Origin: Laccaria trichodermophora
Lineage: Eukaryota > Basidiomycota > Agaricomycetes > Agaricales > Hydnangiaceae
Length of the DNA: 64,000 nt
Direction of reading: 5' to 3'
NCBI GenBank assembly: GCA_018417955.1
Contig: JACTVC010000028.1
Span: 620,001-684,000, forward strand
The notes beneath the pieces are model-generated. The model was not told the origin of the DNA. It made no database searches and worked only from the letters and a program-made list of their open reading frames with translations. Position numbers and translations under genes: made by a program. The stretch's first letter is position 1. Each line of letters starts with the position of its first letter. Below are positions 1 to 10,767 of the stretch, piece by piece.

Positions 1-680
1 CTTTTTCGCTCGCAATCCCAACTATGTCGTTCCCCCCTCTCTCCTCACCCTCCTCACGCGCCAAATTCCCATAACCCGTCACACATTGCACGTCGTCACG
101 AAATCACTGAGCTAAAATCATCAAAGAAGCTACTAAAACTTCGTGCTGCAAGGCAGGAACTGCTTGTTTATCGTCGTGTAGTATGTATCCCCTTCTCCAA
201 ATCTTACTCGCCGGTCAACTACCTGCACGATATCAAACTCGACCGAGGCGACCTATCCAATCTTTGATGTGCACACTGGGATGTACTGGGGTGCAGATGT
301 TGGGGTGCGACACGCTCCGATCACCCCAAGCAAAACGTTGAGCAAGGACGCAACACCCTGCCCCCCACACTCCCTCGTTGAAGGAGACCCCTTGGCCTGA
401 ATACCTGTATGTGTACTGTGAATCCCGCTCAGTCGACGTCGGGCTTGTGCGGGTGAGCCTCTTGCTCAATTGTCGTTTGGGATTGTTTCTAAGGGAGTCA
501 GAGGCACCGCCTTTTTGAAATGGAGACCAGAGGACGGGTGCTTCTAGAGTCCCTTGGACGCGCAAGATGTTCAAGTACTCAGAGCCATAACCATCATTCT
601 AAACCCTTCCTCGACAAAACGCTCCTTGACGGTGTTCTGGCGTCATGTCTCATGCTCGTGGGCATGCCGCTGGCTTTCTG
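1..680. other. Left flank, no gene called
   Basis: No complete gene is seen. A lysine/arginine-rich reading stretch at about 105-185 ends in a GTATGT that could be a splice donor, so this may be the tail of an exon whose start lies outside the window. The 113-codon minus-strand frame at 233-574 resembles nothing I know and has no supporting splice sites. Confidence 0.3.
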
Positions 681-715
681 CATCAGCAAAACGTCCAATT
701 GCACTTTGGCAACTT
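681..715 (+). repeat. Plavaka left terminal inverted repeat
   Basis: This stretch matches the reverse complement of 6781-6816 with about five differences. It begins CATCAGCAAAACGTCC and ends CACTTTGGCAACTT. The true outer tip may lie one or two bases further left. Confidence 0.8.
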
Positions 716-957
716 AGACTTTGATGTTTGCAACTTTGAGCAACTATTTCAACTTTACCGTGAACTTTCACTTTAGGAATACATCTTTGACTTTGATTTC
801 TATACTTTGATCTACTTTCTGAACATCTTTTACTCTAGAGTTAAAACTTTGAAAAGAGACAAAAATCATAGAATTAGAAGTTATTCTTTGAACTACTTTC
901 TGAACGTCGTTTACTTTGGAAACTTTGAAAAGAGACAAAAATTATAGAATTAAAGGT
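716..957. repeat. Left subterminal CTTTG/AACTTTG repeats
   Basis: About a dozen short ACTTTGA/AACTTTG motifs and one ~60 bp duplicated stretch (TTTGAACTACTTTCTGAAC... near 885-960 resembles 810-870). No coding signal. It lies between the inverted repeat and the stop codon of the transposase gene. Confidence 0.7.
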
Positions 958-3900
958 TTAGAAGGCTATCTCATGGGCATGATAATCTATATACTTATTT
1001 ACGTAGAAGGCTTTGAAAGAATCTAAACTATCATTAAAATTAAAGTTGTGAGGAAGGCGTGTTGCGCCATCACAAACACCCATCAGATGAGCATTGCGCA
1101 AAACAGAATCAAGGTGAACGATATCTAACGATGGGTTGCCATGATCATCGAGGTCAGGCTTGACCTTCCACATCCGCGTGTCGGGACAGGGTTGATCTCC
1201 AACCACTGAGTACCATGACACAAGGGCACATGGATGCGCAATGCCATGATGCCGGATCGAAAGGAAAGAGCGGACACGTGCAACGAGCAGCCCGCGGAAG
1301 CCTTCGAGGTTGCTGTCGTGCTCGACGAACGCGCAATCGTATCTCGGGGGCCCTTTCCTCCATGAGCTGACCGCCCGAATACGTTCTCGAAACATTCCTC
1401 GCGTCCCAGACTTGTCACTGGGAGCGAAGTAGGTGGCGAGAGCAGAGGCATAGACACGGACTTTGACACGGGAAAGAGATGGGCAGTTGTCGAGAGGCAC
1501 TAGGCCTAAGGGGATAAGTGAGTCGGGGTTTTCTTGTTGGTACAGGAAACGTCGGACAAGCTCGGGAAGTTCTGGGGTACCCAGTTGATCAGCAAGGGCA
1601 GTAACCTCGCGTGGTAGCCTAGGGACTACATGTAGAAAGGTTGGTCAGGCAATAAGTACAAAAGAAGAAGATCTAGGGACGTACGTGGCTTTCTCGCAAG
1701 AGTGACCTCCCCCAAAATGTCACCATCAACTGCTCCTCCATCGTCATCTTCGTCGACCTCTGGTCGCATGGTGGGAGGCAGTTGGAGACCAGGTGGATCG
1801 TGTCCGCTAAACATGGACGCATTGAGCATCCCCCTAGCCTTGAAGTTGACACGTGCAGCAGCTAACTTATCAAGCCGCTGGTTAGTGACAAGCATCTGTC
1901 CAAGGGCCTCGAAACGGCTCGAACGACGCCATGGCTCCTTAACAGCTGCAATATGCCTTGATTCGGTGATTGACGAACAAAGTCCATTCGGCGCACCGAA
2001 CTCTTGGATTAAAAACTTGTAATGAACGATAGAGTGTTGGCGAGGTAAGGAATACCCATCTGGGCGGATGGCATTGAACGCAATGCGCTCACGGTGGAAG
2101 TCAGCCACGGCGTTGTCAATGGCAATAAGATCATCGTCATCAATGACGGAACGGCGGACTAAATAGCAGAACTCCATAAAAGCGCTAATTGCGCGAACCA
2201 TTTGAGGTGGAACATGTCCCACAATAGCAGGGAGGTAGACCTGCCGAGGGAATAAGTGATACCACGAGAGACTGTGGAAATTGCATCATACCTTCATGAG
2301 AGCTTTGGAGTCGTCTCCCGTCCATTGTTTAAAGCCACGACCTTCTGGGAAGCGCCGAAGACCTGGGAATGGAGGAGCAGCTGCAATCCTGAGTTTATAT
2401 GGAGGTAAGAGATGGTTACCTAAAGATAAAAGATGACCTACCGCCGGTCAATGTCGGCTAAAACTTGTTTCGCCTCCACAGGTGAATAAGTCGCCTCGAC
2501 ATATTCAGTGACCCATGTGACAAGGTGGTCCTTAAAAGTACCTTTGATAATTTGGTGAAGAAGGTCGGGGGACAAAAGTTCATGAATATCCGCTCGCGGA
2601 AATCCATGAGTGAAAGGCTAATAAAATGTGAGATTTAGAGTGGAAAGAAGAGAAAATCAACGTACCATGATGTCAGAGATTATTCCATAGTCATCCCAAA
2701 GGGACTTCTTGCCCACAGCCTCGAAAAGCACTTCAGTAAGTTCGTGGGAGCGACGCCCAGCGTCGCTGTTGTCCAGATCACTCCAATGCGCATCACATCT
2801 ATGTAAATTTTAAATGAGAAATCATTGTCAATCAACATGAAGTTTACACACCGGGGACACCATCCCTGCACAATGCAAGCAAGCAAGACTTGCTCCGGAT
2901 AGTCAGCGATGTATGGGCCGAGGCCATAAATGGTTCGGCAGTAGTGCCCATCCCCATAGCGAACGACTTCCGGCTTCTCCATGTACGGCCGTAAAGGTTG
3001 AAGAATTTGATTAAGCGATGCGTGAAAAAGACTGCGCCGAAATTTGCGAAACTCCTCGCTGTCTTTGTGCTCACGATCAGCTGTGAGTAGATAAGTATCA
3101 TCAGCTATCATGTTGTAAGATGTAGAACATCGTGAACTTACTTTTTGGAATAGCGAGAAATGCGAGCAGTGTAACACCATTGCGGTGAGCACGTCGCACG
3201 TTGTTGTGGATCAGGCTGTTGGAAATATAGACGGGGTAGTACTCCGTCTGACCCGTAGCAACTGACACAGTGGTCTTGTCACTTCCCAAAATGGCCGCAC
3301 AGAATGTCGCACCGTGGTTTGCAGGGTCCTTTGCAGGGTCCTTTGCGAGCTCATCCTGTCATGAATCATTAGAGTTGTGATGTTACAGGTTGGAAAAGAC
3401 ATACCGCCTGCCGCCACGACCAATTGCCAGACATGAAATCCTGGTAACGACGTTTACCCTTCTCATCTCGCACTTCTTTCGGAGCAAAGTCCATCTCCCC
3501 TGCAAAATCTGGATTGCCTAGCTGGTTGTGTAAGACAACGCGTGGGTCTCGAAACCAAACGTCGAACGCCGCATGTTTCCAAGGTGTCGTGTCCCCTTCT
3601 GGTATTTCACCATTATATGAGACAGTGAAGTGCTGCCATGGGGCATCACCCTCGGAAATCTGATCAATGGTGTCGTAGAGGGCGTCTTTGTTGTTGAACG
3701 GCGGGTCTGAATCAGGGGGGAGTGTCGCAGCCCAGAGCTGCAGTAGATCATTGATGTTATTGGCTGGCATTTGCTCACGACGGAAAATAAGGTCGGCCAA
3801 CTCAAAAGCGATGCGATTTTCGAAGGGAGAAAAGTCGTCGGGCGGTGGGTCGTCCCTCGGCGGTGGAGGTGCTCCCTTGGGCAGAAATTCCCCATCGATA

Positions 3901-4235
3901 TCGCAGGGCAAGCCTTGAACAAGATTGAGAATTAAAGACAGAAATTGAGAGGATGACAATAGCTTACCATTGATGAGAGGATGCAACGTCACCTTTTCAT
4001 GAGGGAGGCACTGAGGAGGTGGCCCAGCTTCTTCATGATCAGGAATTCCCATGTCAGCTCCTCCGGGGGAGTTGGGGAGTGGTGAATTGCGAGATGATGA
4101 TGGGCTACCTTGATGCGCCCGATTCACAGATGGCCTTTTATGAACGCGCTGATGGTTTGTAAGGCCAGCTCGGTTGGTGAATTGACGGCCGCATGTCGCA
4201 CAGGGAATGTTACGCTCTTTGAACATTCGAGGCAT
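958..4235 (-). CDS. Plavaka transposase with N-terminal C2H2 zinc finger
   Basis: Transposase of the Plavaka element. The start at 4235 opens with a C2H2 finger (C12, C15, H28, H32 in the first 35 residues), followed by a proline-rich linker. Next come the family-typical blocks: PWKHAAFDVWFRDPR, GNWSWRQA, ILGSDKTTVSVATGQTEYYP, IYGLGPYIADYPEQVLLACI, FPRADIHELLSPDLLHQIIK, RFPEGRGFKQWTGDDSKALM, PNGLCSSITESRHI, EPWRRSSRFEALGQM and a C-terminal AFYVNKYIDYHAHEIAF. Eight short GT-AG introns restore one frame, for example 3914-3967, 3356-3414, 3081-3141 and one near 1631-1680. I found no stop or frameshift, so the gene looks intact. These blocks match Plavaka proteins as I remember them; the catalytic acidic residues were not assigned. 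It shares a 151 bp divergent promoter with the accessory gene. Confidence 0.88.
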
Positions 4236-4386
4236 GGTGAGTTGAGAAAATTTCGTGAATGCGCACAGGCCACTTGTTGTGTTGACGGAAGTAAATGGGC
4301 TCGCTGCAAAACACGTTCAATCACAGACTCATAGGAAAACAAACAAAAAAAAAACTTACTCCTGCACCCTCATCGATAAAGCCACC
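4236..4386. promoter_or_regulatory. Bidirectional promoter of the Plavaka genes
   Basis: Only 151 bp separate the transposase start (4235, minus) from the accessory-gene start (4387, plus). Both genes must therefore be driven from this interval. A poly-A stretch at about 4341-4355 could be a nucleosome-free tract. No clear TATA box was seen. Confidence 0.5.
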
Positions 4387-6541
4387 ATGCCCCCCAAACC
4401 GACCTTCTCCATTATAAAGACGCGATCTAAGAACAAGGACGCCCATCCGGGTGAGGTCATGCACAAGGATGACCATGGCAACCCCAAACCGAAACGTCGA
4501 TCTCCTGCAGAGATGAAAGAGGTCCGTCATCAGCAGGAATTAGCACGACAAGAGGCTGAAAAAGACTCACAAAACGCAATTGTCGAGGCAAGTCTGATTG
4601 AGGATCGTCTGCGCGAGGAAGATATTGCGCGGCAGACTCCCCCCAACCGTCAACTGGAAGCGGTACCAGCATTTCGACCACCCGCCCGTATGGTACAGAA
4701 CAAAAAAACTTCGAGACAAGAAGAGGTTGAAGGTCAGGCAGATGCTGCGAACGTCGAGTAGTTTATCTCACCTTTCATGTTGCTAATATTTTGCCTGCTA
4801 GAGTCGGATGGACGTCACTTGAAACTGGTCCCCACCTCTCGATCATCAGTCATTGAACGGGGAAGCGAGAATTCCCCCAACACAGAGGAGCAACAACTGA
4901 AACGTCTGACTGTTAGCGAACTAGGTGATGGCTTACCTCTTCCAACCGCTCGTTTCTGATCATGGGTAACTAGAAGCAAACTCAGGCTCCGACAGCGGGG
5001 ACCAGTTCAGACCGGAAGAACACCCTGATAGCGAAGAGGAAGACGATCTTGTGGGCGACGTTGAGTCTGAAGAGGGCAGTGGGAACGAATCAACAAACAA
5101 TGGATCAACAAAGAAGGCAAAGGCAAAGAAAGGCAAGCACAAACCTGGACGCAACGACATCAAAGCAGCACGCAAAACCAATGCAATCTCGGGAACACCC
5201 TCTACGACCACCTCCATCTCAGGTCTTCAAGAGAAGGAAGCTAGTAGCCGGTGAGTGGTCATGTTAGTCAGAGCGCTCTCACTAAAGACGAACTTAGCGT
5301 ACCACCAAAGAAGAAGGCCAAAATAGACATCGCAGGTATCGCCACTGACTGGGAATCACGCCGCAAACCGGTTTCTTCAACGGCCGCTTCGACTAACGAC
5401 ATCAACGAATCCATGGTCAGGCAGGGGGGTATAGCGAGTGATGGCGAAGATGACGACGTGGAACGAAAGGCCATCGCAAATGACCGCAGTGCACCCAAGA
5501 AAGGTGGTAAGAAGAAATTGGTAGGTATCATTCTTCTATCAGGATATGAGTTTTAACTACGATGAGTCCACAGCCTAACATGGCCAAGATCAGCACCATC
5601 ACCACCTCCCAACCTACAACCAAGAAGCAGGCTCAGGGAGGTCACGTTCGATGGACGCTACAACACCTTCCAGCTGGCACGGTGTGGCCTGGCGAGTATT
5701 TTCCTTTTGATATGTTTCCAACTCAACCTGATGCCCTATAGATTTCGTCTCGCCTCAGCAACTGGCGTAACGGATTCGCAACGTCGGCCGGCGAGGCATT
5801 CGACCTTTTCAAGAAACAGTATGCCGATGACCTCGACACTCCCGAGGAGATTGCGGAGCTTATCAAGGCATATCTCACAACCAAAGGTGACCCCCCGCAC
5901 TTTGCGTTCTGGTGGCGGGAATGGGAGGAGGATGAAGAAGGGAAAATTCGGAAAAAGGTACGCTTGTCCATACCATTTTACCTCATATCTACTTACACGA
6001 TTTTGAAGGGTATGTTTCAAAACCCGTTGATCATGTACACCCTTGCGCACGCCCATTTTATTGAGTACGGCGACGACATACCATCTCAGCTCAGCGAGGA
6101 CAACAAACCCGTCGGTGCCATAATTCTCTCCTTACAAGCCGTAAGTACAACATCACCAGCCTACCGCGCCAACACTGACATCTTTTCTCTCAGGTTGAAC
6201 ATGTACTTAGGTCCTGGCAAACGGGGACACGCGACAGCAGTAGCACGGCAAGTGCCGGTTACTTCTCATCCGACAACTACGGAGACCGCACGATGAAGGA
6301 GACAAAAGGGACTGGTCCCTCCGGGAAGACGTTCGTGAAGATCGATCCCCGCGCCTCGCGGTTCCTCAAATCGGCCAAGGACCTCACGGACAAGCACTGG
6401 GCGGAGATTTTTGCGGCTGCCACGGCGTTTCTCAACAACAGCCGCAAGCGGAAACGATCCCAATCAGCATCGTCATTTGCCAGTTCAGACCTTGTAGAGG
6501 ATAGTATCCCCGAGTATTCATTTGTATCAGATTCGGATTGA
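4387..6541 (+). CDS. Plavaka-associated accessory protein, function unknown
   Basis: Starts at an ATG in a strong context (GCCACCATGCC) and runs through several exons to a stop at 6541. The N-terminal half is highly charged and low complexity, with several basic clusters (KAKAKKGKHK, PPKKKAKID, KKGGKKK) that look like nuclear localisation signals. A conserved-looking globular region follows at 5571-6296, including HVRWTLQHLPAGTVWP, DLFKKQYADDLDTPEEI, HFAFWWREWEEDEEG and a segment beginning NPLIMYTLAHAHFIEYG. The tail is basic (NNSRKRKRSQS) and ends EYSFVSDSD. No known domain is recognised. I recall genes of this kind next to Plavaka transposases in mushroom genomes, but the role is unknown. 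Exon limits in the middle of the gene are approximate. Confidence 0.65.
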
Positions 6542-6780
6542 ATACAGTTTTATTTTATGCCCCACTGAAGTACCGAAAGTTTACAAATAAGTGAATCAAA
6601 GTTGTACTACCAAAGTGAAAGATGGATACCAAAGTGCTGCCGAAAGATGTTTTTCAACTTTGTAAAGTGGTTCGGCAACTTTGAAAGTTGTTCAGCAACT
6701 TTGAAAGTTCTTGTACCTTACTTTCCAAAGTTGTCGAACTCTGGCAACTTTCGCAACTTTACAACTTTGCAAAGTTGCGA
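6542..6780. repeat. Right subterminal AACTTTG repeats
   Basis: Dense direct and inverted copies of CAACTTTG/CAAAGTTG, including palindromic pairs near 6740-6790. It mirrors the left subterminal zone of the Plavaka element. Confidence 0.75.
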
Positions 6781-6816
6781 AAGTTGCCCAAAGTTCAATC
6801 GGACGTTTTCCTGATG
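6781..6816 (-). repeat. Plavaka right terminal inverted repeat
   Basis: Reads AAGTTGCCCAAAG...GGACGTTTTCCTGATG, the imperfect reverse complement of 681-715. Confidence 0.8.
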
Positions 6817-7312
6817 TGGGGTTCGACAAGATCAATGGAGACCTCGTTGGGGAGCTGAGTCCGCTTGCGTCACCTGTCTGGGCAGACACCGAGTAGCAAG
6901 GCTGACGGTCTAAGCGTCACAAGGGGCCGTATTACCCTCACCCTCACCCCACTCCCCGATCTCGACGAAACCGTGCACCTCGGCCAGACGCTTCGAACCC
7001 CCCTCCTGCATGCACCCTAATAATCAGCGTAGTAGTTGACCATGGTCACATCTTAAACGCGAATCTCAATTCAGCACGATTACCTTTTGTTGGAGAATCA
7101 GTTTGTTTGCGGGGTTTTCAGGGGGGTATGTGCGACGCTTTATGCAAGGATTGACATTCGAGGAGAGATGGTGGAGGTAGGTTTTAGGTTTGTAGAGGTG
7201 ACGGTTGAATAAAAATCTTTTTGGAACAGTGGAATACATCACGGGATCTGTGCGCTGATGATGCAACATTGAGCGCTTATCATGGCCCATTGCTTCTTCC
7301 TTACTCTTATCA
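6817..7312. other. Interval between Plavaka and WD40 copy 1
   Basis: The plus strand directly after the element reads FDKINGDLVGELSPLA...WADTE and stops at 6896. This could be the last exon of a host gene interrupted by the transposon. A 92-codon minus-strand frame at 7066-7344 is unrecognised. The 3' part of this interval should contain the promoter of WD40 copy 1, but I see no TATA box. Confidence 0.3.
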
Positions 7313-8765
7313 ATGGGTGAGCAATGCGAGTCAAAATTCCTCAAGTCAAGGACTCCCAGAATAACAATTCTTGGCGGTGACGATAAGTGATAGCTTTTCT
7401 AATCCAGATGTTGAACAGTTCATTGACACCAAAGTCAACTTTGTAGCGATCCACCTGTCAGAAACCTCCAATGTCCTTTTCGCAAAGGAATCATTTATTA
7501 TTCGCGCGGGAGTGTAATGTTTGAGCACAATATTCATCGCTCTAGTAAGCATGAGGTATACCTCCATGCTACCTAGTCACCCGAAAAGATGATAGACTGA
7601 ATAATGTCCCCTCTAGCCACGGATTCTTGGCAGCGTCAAAAACCCAGCATCACTTGAATTAGATTTTTTGCGTTTCAAACTCATTCCAACTGAAAGCAAT
7701 AGGGTCCTGCTCATGAGACTAGACCGGTTCCGGGGGGAAAGGCCTCGCAACGCTTCACTGAGCGCTTTCAATGAGCCAAACGAAGTATCACACCTCGAAC
7801 TTTCAATTCACGAAAGCCTTCACCACCGTGTCGGCCCTGCTCTGTGGACCTACCACGGGGATTCGGATAAACCAGATCTCGACGACTTGAAGCCATTGAG
7901 ATCCCCAACGGACATTTTGGGCATTACATTTGACAAGCACTGCATAATTCAGATGAAGCTATTCGCAATGGAATTTGATGATGACCGTTATCGTCACCTT
8001 TTGATTGATGAGGCTGAGCTACCTCACTTGGATCGCGGGATCACCCTGGGTTTGTCGTAAATCTGCTGGAAATACTAGTCTTCTCCGAGTCTGACAACCC
8101 ATTTAAAGGTGTCAATGGGTATTCTCCCGATGGGCAGATTCTCGGCGTGAGACTTCCTGACAAGGAAGCAATTGTGATGTTACACTCCGACTCAGCCAAT
8201 ACTGCATTCAATTTGGTTACCCAGGTGCCAATTCCCGATACTAGACCAGTGCCCGACCGTTGGTCTTTCCCACCACCTGCATTTTCTGCCAATGGGATGA
8301 AGTTTGCTGTTGCTGCATACGATGGCACCGTGTCCGTTTATGATGTTCGAAATAAACTTCCCTTGATGATAAAAGAGCCTGATCGCGATGTGGTCAGTGT
8401 GGCTTCTGTGAAATTTAGTAGTGGAATTCTCGGAAGAGAAGTTTTGGCATTCGCGGAGGTAAGTCAACTTTGCTTGGACGTCATTTTCTTCATGTTGAAT
8501 AATTTGCTGGTAGAACAGAGACGCTATCATTCGTATTGTCCTCATTGACCCAGCATCATTTGAGATTGAGGAGGCACTCGGCTTGGATCGAAGAAACCCA
8601 TTTCTAAAAGCGAATTCACATGCCCGCAAGCCCAGAGAGCTGATTAAACTTTTCTTCGATCCGAATGGTCAAATAATGTATGTTCAGGTAAATGAAAGAC
8701 TTTACGAATGGACATTGCAGGCAAGAGAGGGTCCAGAGTGGTGGCTCGGTGAAGAGTATGCCTAA
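7313..8765 (+). CDS. WD40-like/DUF2415-like protein, paralogue 1 (divergent)
   Basis: First of seven paralogues. Exons 7313-7386, 7435-7555, 7617-8049, 8109-8458 and 8514-8765 give 409 aa with no stop (phases 2,0,1,0). The product looks like one beta-propeller. The N-terminus holds the family signature KSRTPR. Strand-rich segments follow (FKLIPTESNRVLLM, LELSIHESLHHRVGPALW, a weakened HWKLFDIS equivalent). A recognisable WD-type blade reads FSANGMKFAVAAYDGTVSVYDVR. Next is a block like DUF2415 (VASVKFSSGILGREVLAFAE, then NRDAIIRIVLIDPASFE), and the final blade is FFDPNGQIMYVQVNERLYEW ending GPEWWLGEEYA. The DUF2415 assignment is from motif memory only. The cellular role is unknown; WD40 propellers usually bind other proteins. 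It is the most diverged member and lacks the recurring modules of the later copies, so it may be the founder. Confidence 0.82.
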
Positions 8766-9700
8766 GTCATGTACATATGTTACTATTGTACTACAACAAT
8801 ACGAACGTGCTAGTTCCTGCGTAAATCTTGTTAAATGACGATAAGCATCTAGCTGGAAAGCACACGAGATATGGAACGAACTATTGCCCAGAATTCTGTA
8901 TGTCGCGGCGGCGTGCAGGATACATGATTACTAAGGATCCGGAGGTATGACTATTTAGCCTGACTTTGACCATTTCCGTGGATGATTCATCGCGAGTCCT
9001 GGTGCCAACCGATATTTTGAACTGTATCAGAGGGAGTAAGTAGTGTTTTTGTGAGTGAGTTGCCACCTTCTCGCGTCTGCACCTGCAGCTTGCATCCAAG
9101 TCAGTCTCCATCACTGGTATGAGTCGTCCCCGCCCGCCACTGGTGTGAATTGTCCGTTCACATCTGATGTGATTATCCAGCGCTGGAATAATTTGCGGTA
9201 TGGCGCTGATCAAAACCTAGTATTGTAGCCCAAATCACGAAGGAAGGGCTCCAGAAAGCCCGATTTGCAACCCCAAGTGATCAATGCATCCGAGGTCGTT
9301 CTTGGGAAGTTGGAAGAAGGCGTTGATCCTTCCCCGCAATTGGAACTCCTCAGTCGGGTTCGCAATAGTCTTGATGGCTGAAGAGAGAATGAGAAAGGAC
9401 GAGAACGTCGTTGAAATTGACGTACCTACTACCTAGTAAATTTGCACAGGTTGACTCGGAGATGCATGTACCTCCCACTCCGAATCCAACCCTCATCATT
9501 CCCCGTCCGAGCTCCCTTTTTCGTTACCACTTATTATGGTTCTCGATTGAAGTTTGAACGTTAACGCCTAACCTAACGCACTAGCAGTTCTTGTGCGGAT
9601 GAGGACTCGCCAGTCGTACTTGCTGAGGTTTACGTTGGAGACTTTAAGCAAGTTCAGTAGCGGCCATGGATTTGATTCAGGGAAGACACTTTAGAGACAT
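8766..9700. other. Interval 3' of WD40 copy 1, no gene called
   Basis: A poly-A region should lie just after 8765. On the minus strand at about 9240-9390 a coherent protein-like stretch reads NPTEEFQLRGRINAFFQLPK and ends at a stop near 9243. It may be the last exon of an unrecognised gene, but no upstream exons can be joined. The 110-codon minus frame at 8881-9213 has no support. Confidence 0.3.
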
Positions 9701-10560
9701 GCAGGGCGCCCGTATTCAGCCACTGCCTCCTGTTGACCCCAACTCTTCCATGTGAAGTTATATACGAACCACGCACTGGGCGGTTGAGTGCCAGAACAGA
9801 GGAAGTGGTTCGCTGGTTGCTGAAAGTCGACCTTTCGTTGTGGAAAAACGCGGAAGAGAGTCAGAGAGATGGGAGAGCATCAGGGAGAGCGTAAACCTCT
9901 TGAATGGGTGGATGAAGGGGCTTGGACGCTCGGGTGGGGTGGGATGAGAGACAGAGGCGGAATGAGGCGAAAAGAGTTCAGGTGCGGGTGAGCCAGAGTC
10001 GCAGAGACGCAGGATGACGGCTATTGTCGGGAGACAGTTGTTGTGAGAAATGTAGAATGCGACTGTGTGTTCCAGATAGAGGTTGTAATCGTGTGCTCCT
10101 TTGGGCGCAGAAGAGGGAGGGAGGCCCGAGGTTAAACGAGAGGGCAGATGAACCAGGAGCCAACGTGGATGCAGGAGGAAGAGATGTCGTTTGGGGGACG
10201 GTAAATGATGGACCCATCTGTCACGATGTCAATGCGGGAGAGCCGAAGGCGCCAATCGGGTAAAGTCAAAAGCAGCTATATCTAAGAATGGATCCTCCCC
10301 AGGACGAGCTGGTAAGCCGTCTGCAAGAACGGGTCTCCAAGCGTAAGAAAAATCCTGTCGATCTGCACAAACTTAGCTTCAACGCTGGAGCAATGCCACA
10401 GCAAAAACCACGTACGATGATGTCCCTCCGCCAGCAGAGCGGCAAACCCACCACAACTTCCAACATCCAAACTCCACAGTCGCGCACCTTCACTCAGGCT
10501 GCAACTCGCAGCTGAGCGCTGAGTTCTCAAACTTCAGACTCGGCCAATTATCTGAGGGAT
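9701..10560. repeat. Module A, copy 1
   Basis: A ~0.85 kb stretch recurring at about 22130-23130 and 44890-45720, each time just upstream of a WD40 paralogue. Shared landmarks include TGAATGGGTGGATGAAGG, the stretch around 10150-10260 and the plus-strand frame from 10288 (MDPPQDELVSRLQERVSKRK). That 75-codon frame is broken in the other two copies, so coding capacity is doubtful. The original identity of the module is not recognised. Confidence 0.7.
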
Positions 10561-10691
10561 GCGAGGATGGCAGGTTCGTTGATACTGCCAATGAGCTGTA
10601 GAAAGGTTGAGTACTGAGTTTTGAGTTGAGAAGCTAGTTGATTCTTGAAGTTTGGTAAAAAGTTGAGAATAACTATGATGAGTCTCGTGAC

Positions 10692-10710
10692 CGGCAAATT
10701 GCGGTAAGCG
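10692..10710 (+). promoter_or_regulatory. Conserved 19-mer upstream of WD40 copy 2
   Basis: CGGCAAATTGCGGTAAGCG ends 58 bp before the start codon. It recurs almost unchanged upstream of copies 6 and 7, and in inverted orientation upstream of copy 4. It could be a regulatory site or a duplicated repeat end; sequence alone cannot decide. Confidence 0.4.
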
Positions 10711-10767
10711 CTGAAGCTCGCTATGCGGCAGTGGCGACTGTTCTTTCCGTATTCTCATCAGCCATCG

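Larger units (their letters stand above)
681..6816. mobile_element. Plavaka-type DNA transposon, apparently full length
   Basis: A 6.1 kb element bounded by imperfect terminal inverted repeats. It carries a Plavaka transposase on the minus strand and a divergently transcribed accessory gene on the plus strand. Plavaka is a CACTA-related superfamily known from fungi. Both subterminal zones are packed with the heptamer AACTTTG/CAAAGTT, as expected for transposase binding sites. I cannot define a target-site duplication: the bases outside the inverted repeats (TTCTG on the left, TGGGG on the right) do not match. Both genes can be traced without a stop, so the element may be recent or active. Confidence 0.85.

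Noticed and set aside
1702..2022. 106-codon plus-strand frame within the Plavaka gene
   Set aside because: Shadow of the transposase exon on the opposite strand.
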